From contig DGIS01000022.1 in NCBI GenBank assembly GCA_002386525.1, forward strand, positions 1-64,000: a stretch of 64,000 nucleotides of DNA. The letters are read 5' to 3'. Under the pieces are notes generated by a model. It did not search any database and was not told the DNA's origin. It saw only the letters and a program-made list of their open reading frames with translations. Each line of letters opens with the position of its first letter. Position 1 is the stretch's first letter. This DNA comes from Sphingobacterium sp. UBA4616 (GTDB lineage Bacteria > Bacteroidota > Bacteroidia > Sphingobacteriales > Sphingobacteriaceae). The translations under genes were made by a program, and so were the position numbers. Below, piece after piece: positions 17,479 through 25,184 of the stretch.

Positions 17479-19908
17479 ATGATGAACAGAAATATTAGAA
17501 AAGTGGCAGTTCTCGGTTCGGGTGTTATGGGCTCGCGAATTGCTTGTCATTTTGCTAACATTGGTGTTGAAGTTTTACTGTTGGATATCGTTCCACGTGA
17601 GCTTCTCCCAGCGGAAGAAGCCAAGGGCCTAACGTTGGAGAGCAAGATCGTCCGGGATCGTATTGTTAACAGTTCTTTAGAAACGGCTTTAAAAACAAAT
17701 CCATCACCAATTTATAGCAAGTCTTTTGTTAAACGAATCAAAACAGGAAACTTTGATGATAATCTTCAAGATATTGCCCACGTGGATTGGATTATCGAGG
17801 TTGTCGTTGAACGACTTGATGTTAAACAGTCCGTTTTCGAGCGTGTTGAACAATTTCGAAAACCTGGAACATTAATTACCTCCAATACTTCTGGTATTCC
17901 CATTCATTTGATGACAACAGGTAGAAGTGAGGATTTTAAAGATCATTTTTGCGGTACCCACTTCTTTAATCCACCCCGCTACCTACCTTTGTTGGAGGTT
18001 ATTCCAACACCGCATACCAAACCTGAAGTCGTCGATTTTATTCTTCAATTCGGTGATAAGATGTTAGGTAAATCTGTTGTATTATGTAAAGATACACCGG
18101 CATTTATTGGAAATCGTATCGGGGTTTATTCGATGTTGGCGGTCACTCATCTGGTGGAACCTCTCGGTTTAAGCGTTGAAGAGATCGACAAATATACAGG
18201 CCCGGCAATGGGACACCCTAAATCGGCAACATTTCGTACGGCAGATGTGGTCGGACTGGATACTTTGGTGAATGTTGCTAATGGTTTGGCACAGAATGCG
18301 CCGGAAGATGAAGCTAAAGGTGTGTTCCAACTTCCTCCATTCATCAGTAAGATGGTAGAAAATAAATGGTTGGGCGAGAAAACCAAAAAAGGATTTTATG
18401 AAAAAGTAAAAGCTGATGATGGTAGTTCAGAGATTTTGTCTTTAAATCTAAAAACGCTGGAGTTTGGGTCGCAGCAAAAAGTGAAATCAGCGACTTTGGA
18501 ATCCACAAAACCTGTAGATGATATCCGCAAACGGATGAAAGTATACGAACAGGGAACCGATAAAGCCGCAGAACTCTTCCGTGCCATGCATTATCCCTTG
18601 TTTGAATATGTATCCCGCCGTGTCCCAGAAATCACCGATGACTTCTTCCGAATAGATGATGCTATGCGAGCCGGATTTGGATGGGAGTTAGGACCATTTG
18701 AAGTATGGGATGCCTTAGGTGTTCGCGAGACTTTAGCTAAAATTAAGGCGGAAGAAAAACGACTTCCAGGCCAAAATGGTGAAGTTGCAACCTGGGTACA
18801 TGAAATGCTAGATGCAGGACATGAATCCTTCTATAAAATTGAGAATGGCGTGCGCCATTATTATGACATTGCTTCAAAGTCGTATAAACCTATTCCCGGA
18901 ACAGAGGAACTTATTGTGTTGGATCATATCCGTGAAAGTAAAACGATCTGGAAAAACACAGGTGTCTCTATTATAGATCTAGGTGATGGTATTATCAATT
19001 GTGAATTCCACACCAAGATGAATACCATTGGTGGCGATGTGATTCAAGGTTTGAATAAAGCGATCGATCTTGCTGAAAAAGAATACCGCGGATTGGTAGT
19101 TTCTAATGATGGAAAAAATTTCTCTGCTGGAGCTAACATCGGAATGATTTTCATGATGGCAGTAGAACAGGATTTTGACGAATTGAATATGGCAGTCCGT
19201 GCATTTCAAAATACATCGATGCGGTTGCGGTACTCATCAATTCCGGTCGTCGTTGCTCCCTTTCAAATGACCCTCGGCGGTGGCTGTGAATTTTCAATGC
19301 ATGCGGATTTTGTGCAGGCTCATGCCGAAACATATATGGGTTTGGTCGAATTAGGAGTTGGTGTTATCCCCGGCGGCGGCGGTACCAAAGAATTTACACT
19401 AAGGGCCTCTGAAGAATTTAAAGAGGATCAAATTGTTCAAAACACGTTGAAAGATAAATTCCTCACTATTGGGCAGGCAAAAGTATCCACTTCTGCTTAT
19501 GAAGCTTATGAACTTGGCTATTTGCAGAAAGATAAATTTGCAATAACAATGAATCGTGCCCGCCTCTTGGCAGATGCCAAAGCAAAGGCCATAGAGTTGG
19601 CCGATAAGGGATATGTTCAGCCGGCTCCGCGCAATGATATCAAGGTTTTAGGCAATCAGGGATTGGGAATTGTGTATGTGGGAGCTTCGTCTATGCGAGA
19701 GGGTAACTATATATCAGATTATGATCGTAAGATCTCAGAAAAGCTAGGCTGGGTGATGTGTGGAGGAAACTTATCATCACCGACCGAAGTGTCCGAACAA
19801 TATTTACTGGATCTTGAACGTAGAACGTTTCTCGAGCTTTGTGCAGAACGCAAAACACTTGAAAGGATTCAATTTATGTTGACAAAAGGTAAGCCTTTAC
19901 GGAACTAA
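17479..19908 (+). CDS. Bifunctional 3-hydroxyacyl-CoA dehydrogenase / enoyl-CoA hydratase
   Basis: This 809-residue fusion performs the hydration and NAD-dependent oxidation steps of fatty-acid beta-oxidation. The dehydrogenase part is N-terminal: VAVLGSGVMGSRIACHFANIG is the Rossmann motif, and CGTHFFNPPRYLPLLEVIPTPHT carries the catalytic His-Glu region. The crotonase part is C-terminal, about residues 490-720 (FSAGANIGM oxyanion hole; GLVELGVGVIPGGGGTKEF with the catalytic Glu). This order is the reverse of E. coli FadB and is common in Bacteroidota. Two adjacent ATGs (17479, 17482) are possible. The GTG at 17461 adds only unconserved residues. Confidence 0.95.
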   Translation: MMNRNIRKVAVLGSGVMGSRIACHFANIGVEVLLLDIVPRELLPAEEAKGLTLESKIVRDRIVNSSLETALKTNPSPIYSKSFVKRIKTGNFDDNLQDIAHVDWIIEVVVERLDVKQSVFERVEQFRKPGTLITSNTSGIPIHLMTTGRSEDFKDHFCGTHFFNPPRYLPLLEVIPTPHTKPEVVDFILQFGDKMLGKSVVLCKDTPAFIGNRIGVYSMLAVTHLVEPLGLSVEEIDKYTGPAMGHPKSATFRTADVVGLDTLVNVANGLAQNAPEDEAKGVFQLPPFISKMVENKWLGEKTKKGFYEKVKADDGSSEILSLNLKTLEFGSQQKVKSATLESTKPVDDIRKRMKVYEQGTDKAAELFRAMHYPLFEYVSRRVPEITDDFFRIDDAMRAGFGWELGPFEVWDALGVRETLAKIKAEEKRLPGQNGEVATWVHEMLDAGHESFYKIENGVRHYYDIASKSYKPIPGTEELIVLDHIRESKTIWKNTGVSIIDLGDGIINCEFHTKMNTIGGDVIQGLNKAIDLAEKEYRGLVVSNDGKNFSAGANIGMIFMMAVEQDFDELNMAVRAFQNTSMRLRYSSIPVVVAPFQMTLGGGCEFSMHADFVQAHAETYMGLVELGVGVIPGGGGTKEFTLRASEEFKEDQIVQNTLKDKFLTIGQAKVSTSAYEAYELGYLQKDKFAITMNRARLLADAKAKAIELADKGYVQPAPRNDIKVLGNQGLGIVYVGASSMREGNYISDYDRKISEKLGWVMCGGNLSSPTEVSEQYLLDLERRTFLELCAERKTLERIQFMLTKGKPLRN

Positions 19909-19938
19909 AACTCACTACTCACGAAAAAAATAAAAATA

Positions 19939-21114
19939 ATGGAAGCATATATAGTAGCAGGATTTCGTACAGCAGTAGGTAAAGCGCCGCGAGGAGTATT
20001 TCGCTTTATGCGGGCGGATGATTTAGCATCGGATGTGATTAAGCATCTCGTATCTACTGTGCCGAATTTAAATAAAGAAGATATAGATGATGTTATCGTT
20101 GGAAATGCAATGCCAGAGGCTGAACAGGGGCTCAATATGGCACGTTTTATTTCCTTAATGGGATTGGATACCGATAAGGTGCCCGGAGTGACTGTCAATC
20201 GATACTGCGCATCTGGGTTGGAAACTATTGCCACAGCGGTAGCGAAAATTAAGACAGGTATGGCAGATGTCATTATTGCCGGCGGGGTAGAAGTCATGTC
20301 CGGAATGCCTTTTGGCGGCTGGAAAATTGTGCCCAATCCTGTGGTCGCCAAAGATCATCCCGACTGGTACTGGGGTATGGGGTTGACAGCTGAAGCGGTC
20401 GCTAAAGACTACAAGGTTTCCCGTGAAGACCAGGATGCATTCGCACTTAAATCAAACCAAAAGGCAGTTGCGGCTATTCAAAACGGCCATTTGAAAGATG
20501 GTATCGTGCCTATCACTGTAAAAGAAAATTATTTAAAGGACGGCAAAATTGCAACACGTGAATATGTGGTCGATACCGATGAAGGCCCTCGCGCTGATAC
20601 CTCCTTGGAGGCTCTGGGAAAGTTAAAACCAGTTTTTGCTGCAAATGGTTCGGTGACTGCAGGTAATTCCTCACAAACATCTGACGGCGCGGCATTTGTC
20701 TTAGTGATGTCCGAAGCTAAAGTGAAAGAGCTTGGCGTGAAGCCTATTGCAAAGCTCATTAGTTTTGCTGTGGCAGGCGTTCCACCTCGCATTATGGGGA
20801 TTGGACCCATTTATGCAATACCTAAGGCTTTGCATAGAGCGGGGCTTAAAAAAGAAGATATTGATCTCTTTGAGCTGAATGAAGCTTTTGCGTCTCAGTC
20901 GCTAGCCGTTATCCGTGAACTTGGGTTAGACGAAGAAAAGGTGAATGTCAATGGCGGTGCTATCGCTTTAGGTCACCCACTTGGCTGTACGGGAGCTAAA
21001 TTAACAGTCCAAATTTTAAACGAGTTGAAACGCAGAGGCAAAAAGTACGGGATGGTGACGATGTGCGTGGGAACTGGTCAGGGAGCAGCAGGTATTTTTG
21101 AGTTATTGGACTAA
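19939..21114 (+). CDS. Acetyl-CoA C-acyltransferase (thiolase)
   Basis: This 391-residue thiolase cleaves 3-ketoacyl-CoA to acetyl-CoA and a shortened acyl-CoA, the last step of beta-oxidation. The nucleophile is Cys90 (VNRYCASGLETIATA), with His346 (GHPLGCTGAKL) and Cys376 (MCVGTGQGAAG). The typical GLNMARF and NGGAIALGHPLG signatures are present. It starts 30 bases after the dehydrogenase/hydratase stop and forms the operon core. It is full length for the family. Confidence 0.97.
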   Translation: MEAYIVAGFRTAVGKAPRGVFRFMRADDLASDVIKHLVSTVPNLNKEDIDDVIVGNAMPEAEQGLNMARFISLMGLDTDKVPGVTVNRYCASGLETIATAVAKIKTGMADVIIAGGVEVMSGMPFGGWKIVPNPVVAKDHPDWYWGMGLTAEAVAKDYKVSREDQDAFALKSNQKAVAAIQNGHLKDGIVPITVKENYLKDGKIATREYVVDTDEGPRADTSLEALGKLKPVFAANGSVTAGNSSQTSDGAAFVLVMSEAKVKELGVKPIAKLISFAVAGVPPRIMGIGPIYAIPKALHRAGLKKEDIDLFELNEAFASQSLAVIRELGLDEEKVNVNGGAIALGHPLGCTGAKLTVQILNELKRRGKKYGMVTMCVGTGQGAAGIFELLD

Positions 21115-21251
21115 AATTAGCCGCATAGAATAGCACTGTAAACAGCATATGGATTTCTGATCTCATAGCTAATAGAAGTATTTTAAAAAACATGGTGGAC
21201 AGCAACATCACTTAGCTGCAATTTGCGCGTCCATATAAATCTAAAAAGACA

Positions 21252-23033
21252 ATGAGCGAAAATAAAGCAATTAAAGGCGGAGAGTTCGTGATTAGAGAGA
21301 CTCCCTACACCGCAGTTTTTATTCCAGAAGAGTTTGATGAAGAAGCTAAAATGATTCGTCAGACCTGCTTAGATTTCTTGGATACAGAAGTATTGAATAA
21401 GCTTGACCGTATCGATGCGCAAGAGGAAGGTCTGATGCCCAGTTTGATGGATAAGGCCGGTGAACTTGGCATGCTGGGCGTTTCTATTCCCGAAGAATAT
21501 GGCGGTTTTGGCAAGAGTTTCAACACTTCAATGCTCGTTGCCGATGCAGTAGGTGGTGGGTTTTCCTTTGCGGTCGCGCTGTCAGCCCATACAGGAATAG
21601 GTACCCTGCCTATTTTGTATTATGGCAATGATAGTCAAAAGGCAAAATATATTCCTAAACTTGCTACTGGTGAATGGAAAGCGTCGTATTGTTTGACAGA
21701 ACCCAACGCTGGATCGGACGCAAACTCGGGACGTACCTCGGCAAAATTAAATGCTGAGGGAACCCATTATTTGATCAATGGTCAAAAAATGTGGATTACG
21801 AATGGTGGTTTTGCAGATATTTTTATCGTATTTGCAAAAATCGATAATGATAAAAACTTGACGGCATTTATTGTCGAGAAAGATTTTGGCGGTATTACGA
21901 TGAATCCGGAAGAACATAAATTGGGTATTAAAGGATCTTCAACACGCCAGATCTTTTTTAATGATTGTGCTGTTCCGGTAGAAAATATGCTTTCTGATCG
22001 TGAGAACGGATTTAAGATTGCTGTAAACATCCTAAATATTGGTCGTATAAAACTTGGAGCCGCTACGATCGGTTCGGCACGGATGGTCATCAACCATGCC
22101 GTACAGTATGCCAATGAACGTGTGCAATTTAATTTGCCGATTTCCAAATTCGGTGCTATCCGATATAAGCTGGCCGAAATGGCAACACGTTTATTTGCCG
22201 TCGAGTCGGCATCCTATCGCGCAGGTCAGAATATTGACGACGCCTACGATGCGCTGATTGCGGGTGGTATGGATGAAGCAAAAGCAAAATTGAAGTCTGT
22301 GGAGCAGTTTGCGATCGAGTGCGCTATTATCAAAGTGTGGTGTTCAGAAATGTTGGATTATGTGGTGGATGAGGGCGTACAGATTTATGGTGGAATGGGC
22401 TATTCGGCGGATGCACCTATGGAACGTGCTTATCGGGATTCACGGATCAACAGGATTTTTGAAGGCACCAACGAAGTGAATCGTTTGCTCGTCGTAGACA
22501 TGTTGTTAAAACGCGCCATGAAAGGGGAATTAGACCTGATGGGGCCTGCGCAAGCTGTAGCCGGTGAGCTTTTAGCTATTCCCGACTTTGCAGATGAGGA
22601 TGACGCACCTTTTGCAGCAGAAAAGAAAATTGTGGCAAATCTTAAAAAGGCGGGATTATTAATTGCAGGAGCTGCTGTACAGAAATTGATGATGTCGCTT
22701 TCCAAAGAAGAGGAGATTCTAATGAACATAGCCGATATTATTGGATATGTTTATATCACCGAATCTGTTTTGTTACGTGCGGAAAAATTGGTACATACAG
22801 GATCTGATAAAGCTGATTACGCAACAGATATGGCTAAAATCTACCTGTATGGTGCGATAGATAAAGTCAGCGCTGCTGGCAAAGAAGCATTGTATTCATT
22901 TGGTGAGGGCGACGAGCTGAACATGATGTTGGTTGGTTTGCGCAGATTCACTAAAGCCCAACCGTTCAATGTGAAAGATGCCCGTCAGCGAATTGCAAAA
23001 AAATTGATAGACGAGAATAAGTATTGTTTTTGA
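21252..23033 (+). CDS. Acyl-CoA dehydrogenase family protein
   Basis: This 593-residue FAD enzyme catalyses the first dehydrogenation of beta-oxidation. The signatures CLTEPNAGSDANSGRTSA and MWITNGGFADIF form the FAD/acyl-CoA region. QIYGGMGYSADAPMERAYRDSRINRIFEGTNEVNRLLVVDMLL carries the catalytic glutamate. The extra C-terminal domain of about 170 residues makes it resemble the very-long-chain (ACADVL-like) group. It lies 137 bases after the thiolase with no terminator between, so it is probably the last gene of the operon; a hairpin terminator follows. Confidence 0.95.
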   Translation: MSENKAIKGGEFVIRETPYTAVFIPEEFDEEAKMIRQTCLDFLDTEVLNKLDRIDAQEEGLMPSLMDKAGELGMLGVSIPEEYGGFGKSFNTSMLVADAVGGGFSFAVALSAHTGIGTLPILYYGNDSQKAKYIPKLATGEWKASYCLTEPNAGSDANSGRTSAKLNAEGTHYLINGQKMWITNGGFADIFIVFAKIDNDKNLTAFIVEKDFGGITMNPEEHKLGIKGSSTRQIFFNDCAVPVENMLSDRENGFKIAVNILNIGRIKLGAATIGSARMVINHAVQYANERVQFNLPISKFGAIRYKLAEMATRLFAVESASYRAGQNIDDAYDALIAGGMDEAKAKLKSVEQFAIECAIIKVWCSEMLDYVVDEGVQIYGGMGYSADAPMERAYRDSRINRIFEGTNEVNRLLVVDMLLKRAMKGELDLMGPAQAVAGELLAIPDFADEDDAPFAAEKKIVANLKKAGLLIAGAAVQKLMMSLSKEEEILMNIADIIGYVYITESVLLRAEKLVHTGSDKADYATDMAKIYLYGAIDKVSAAGKEALYSFGEGDELNMMLVGLRRFTKAQPFNVKDARQRIAKKLIDENKYCF

Positions 23034-23060
23034 TTGAAAATAAATTATTGGTTTTGGTTG

Positions 23061-23091
23061 ATGGCCGAAGATTTCTCTTCGGCCATTTTTG
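23061..23091 (+). terminator. Terminator of the beta-oxidation operon
   Basis: ATGGCCGAAG pairs perfectly with CTTCGGCCAT (10 bp, 6-base loop) and is followed by five T residues, 27 bases after the acyl-CoA dehydrogenase stop. Confidence 0.92.
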
Positions 23092-23154
23092 TGTTACAAT
23101 TCCAGAAGTAACTGTAATTATATTAAATTTAACCTTTTAAACCCTAACCATTAT

Positions 23155-24411
23155 ATGACATCTTCAAGATCATTTACATTTACAGAAGACTGGGTAGTCG
23201 TCATCTTGGGAATTGCTACCATCCTTCTTGCATTATCAGGAGTCGTGGCACCAGTACCTAGTTTTTCGTGGAATAATTCGGCCGAACTCGTATCAACTGT
23301 ATTGGACCCGGCAAATTTAATGAAGCTATTTGAGCAATTTATTTACGTATTCGTAACCGCACTATTGGGCGCATTTCTTTTGGGAAAATCTATAAAATAT
23401 TTATTAGTTGTATTTCCTGTTGTATTTTTCCTTACGGTATTTGCCTTGGTTTTGGCAGGCAATGCAACGGTTAAAGAATATAATCTCGAAGCTGTAATTT
23501 TTAGTTTGATTATTGGGTTAATTATCAGCAATTGCTTTAAACTGCCTAAGTGGTTTAAAGAAGCGCTCAGTACGGAGCTTTATGTCAAGATCGGTCTAAT
23601 TCTACTTGGAACCACCGTTATCTTCGGAGATATTCTCAAAGCCGGATCCTTGGGGCTTATTCAAGCGCTGGCTGTCGTACTGTCGGTTTGGTACTTCGCT
23701 TTCTGGATCTGCAAAAAGTTAAAGATTGATAAAGAGATGGCGTTGATGTTGTCGAGTGCAGTATCTATTTGTGGTGTCTCTGCTGCAATAGCAACTTCAG
23801 GCGCGATCAAAGGCGATAGTAAAAAACTTTCCTATGTGATTTCGTTGGTCCTGATTACGGCTATTCCAATGATGATCTTCATGCCTTACATGGCAGAGTG
23901 GATGGGCTTGTCGCAAGAGGTTACAGGTGCTTGGCTTGGTGGTAGTATTGATACAACGGGAGCTGTAGTGGCTTCCGGGTCGCTCGTAGGTGAAAGAGCT
24001 TTGGAGATTAGTACTATTGTGAAATTTTCACAAAATGTATTGCTTGGACTAGCAGCTTTTGCGATCAGTATTTATTGGACTTATGCTAAATCTGTTGATG
24101 ATGAGACCAAACGCGATAAACCGACATTGAAAATTATCTGGGAACGCTTCCCAAAATTTGTATTGGGCTTTGTATTAGCCTCCCTGTTATTCTCTTTTAT
24201 TGTATCTCCTGAGAAGATAGATGCGGTCAAAGGAAGTTTGAAAAACTTACAGGGGCTTTGGTTTACCTTAGCATTTACATCAATCGGTTTGGAAACGAAT
24301 TTTAAGGACCTTTTTGTACAAGATAATAAGAAGCCGTTGTATGCTTTTCTGATTGCTCAGACTTTTAATGTTATTATTACTTTATTGATTGCACTGGTGT
24401 TATTTCGCTAA
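23155..24411 (+). CDS. YeiH-type putative sulfate exporter (UPF0324)
   Basis: This 418-residue inner-membrane protein has about 10 hydrophobic segments and the family hallmark VSICGVSAAIATSGAIKGDSKKLSYVISLVLITAIPMMIFMPYMAEWMGLSQEVTGAWLGGSIDTTGAVVASG. The family is annotated as a putative sulfate exporter in databases; the substrate has little direct support. I chose the ATG at 23155, because the upstream GTG at 23089 lies in the preceding terminator region. It is followed by a terminator and then by the leader of a TonB-dependent receptor. Confidence 0.88.
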   Translation: MTSSRSFTFTEDWVVVILGIATILLALSGVVAPVPSFSWNNSAELVSTVLDPANLMKLFEQFIYVFVTALLGAFLLGKSIKYLLVVFPVVFFLTVFALVLAGNATVKEYNLEAVIFSLIIGLIISNCFKLPKWFKEALSTELYVKIGLILLGTTVIFGDILKAGSLGLIQALAVVLSVWYFAFWICKKLKIDKEMALMLSSAVSICGVSAAIATSGAIKGDSKKLSYVISLVLITAIPMMIFMPYMAEWMGLSQEVTGAWLGGSIDTTGAVVASGSLVGERALEISTIVKFSQNVLLGLAAFAISIYWTYAKSVDDETKRDKPTLKIIWERFPKFVLGFVLASLLFSFIVSPEKIDAVKGSLKNLQGLWFTLAFTSIGLETNFKDLFVQDNKKPLYAFLIAQTFNVIITLLIALVLFR

Positions 24412-24420
24412 GAAGGAAAG

Positions 24421-24437
24421 TGTTTCAAAGTGAAACA
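24421..24437. repeat. Small perfect palindrome after the YeiH-like gene
   Basis: TGTTTCA-AAG-TGAAACA is a 7-bp inverted repeat starting 10 bases after the stop codon. It has no U-run. It may stabilise the mRNA end or be chance. Confidence 0.3.
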
Positions 24438-24463
24438 GATCGTTATAATATGACTGTAAAGAT

Positions 24464-24490
24464 GGTCGTCCAAATAGGATGGCCTTTTTT
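24464..24490 (+). terminator. Terminator after the YeiH-like gene
   Basis: GGTCGTCC pairs with GGATGGCC (8 bp including two G-U pairs) and six T residues follow. Confidence 0.75.
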
Positions 24491-24750
24491 ATGCGTTTTC
24501 ATAACGAGGCTATGCGTGGCATTTTTTTCTGGCTCATAGTACAGATCATTGTTTTTTATAAAAACGCTTTGCTTCTCGATTTTCGCTGGATTGTTAGCGT
24601 ATAGGATTGTTGCCACCCTGATTTTTTATGCTGAGTGGACGATGAATAACCTTTTGTTTTCTATAAATGACTGTTAATTAATGGGTAATGTGTTTTTGAA
24701 AAAAAATATTATAAAATCTATCAAATTAGTAGTCTTTTAAAAAATATTTA

Positions 24751-24758
24751 TATATTTG
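24751..24758 (+). promoter_or_regulatory. -7 element at the start of the 25-kb leader region
   Basis: TATATTTG matches TAnnTTTG exactly and sits in a very AT-rich stretch. The -33 is poor (TTA about 22 bases upstream). It would start a leader RNA near 24765 that runs through the 32-codon ORF to the hairpin at 25083. The 24412-25184 gap otherwise holds no recognised gene. Confidence 0.45.
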
Positions 24759-24954
24759 TATCGTCATCTGACTTACAGGCAAGTAGAGCAGGGGGCGAAA
24801 TGAACTAACTTGATTATGAATCGAACTAGCAATAGCATTTGATCTTATAAAAGAGAATATGTGTTCATAGCTTTTTAAAATTACAACATAAATATGCACA
24901 TGCAACTGATGCGTGAATGGCAAGGTAAATAAAAGAAAATAACAAATAAAACGA

Positions 24955-25053
24955 ATGAAACAAGATTACTCCGCAAAAACAAGTGTATTGCTTTTTCCAG
25001 TTGAAGCATGTATAATGACCTTAAAAAGCGCTAAGGAACGAATGTGTTGTTAA
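24955..25053 (+). CDS. Candidate 32-codon leader peptide ending Met-Cys-Cys
   Basis: ATG at 24955 opens a 32-residue ORF with the sequence start MKQDYSAKTSVLLFPVEAC and end KERMCC, closed by TAA at 25051-25053. It holds three cysteine codons, all TGT, with two at the very end (25045-25050), and three methionine codons. A strong hairpin with a short U-run starts 29 bases after the stop. The TonB-dependent receptor follows. It is too short for a statistical coding call and I know no homologue. Its placement fits a regulatory leader peptide better than a functional protein. A 12-codon ORF, MHMQLMREWQGK, lies just upstream at 24894-24932. Confidence 0.4.
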   Translation: MKQDYSAKTSVLLFPVEACIMTLKSAKERMCC

Positions 25054-25082
25054 AATTTCTCTCTTACACTCTCTTATATTAG

Positions 25083-25108
25083 AAAAGGGAAGCCGAGGCT
25101 TCCCTTTT
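25083..25108 (+). terminator. Intrinsic terminator (possible attenuator) upstream of the TonB-dependent receptor
   Basis: AAAAGGGAAGCC and GGCTTCCCTTTT form a perfect 12-bp inverted repeat with a two-base centre, ending in TTTT. It lies 76 bases upstream of the receptor ATG at 25185 and 29 bases after the small ORF. The preceding TCTCTT motifs (25060-25065 and 25070-25075) could pair with AAGGGA of its left arm and so act as an anti-terminator. Confidence 0.7.
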
Positions 25109-25184
25109 ACCAAGTTTTAACAATGAAGCAAGTATCGATTGGCGTTGGCACTTGTTTAGATTCACCATTAAACTGAATAAATTT

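Noticed and set aside
24421-24437. TGTTTCA-AAG-TGAAACA palindrome as a regulator site
   Set aside because: It is just after a stop codon and before a good terminator, with no promoter nearby, so it is more likely a 3' end element or chance.
24760-24860. A possible known riboswitch (SAM or cobalamin type) in the receptor leader
   Set aside because: I could not find the conserved boxes of either class. The GGCAAGTAGAGCAGGGGGCG stretch is suggestive, but no standard core matches.
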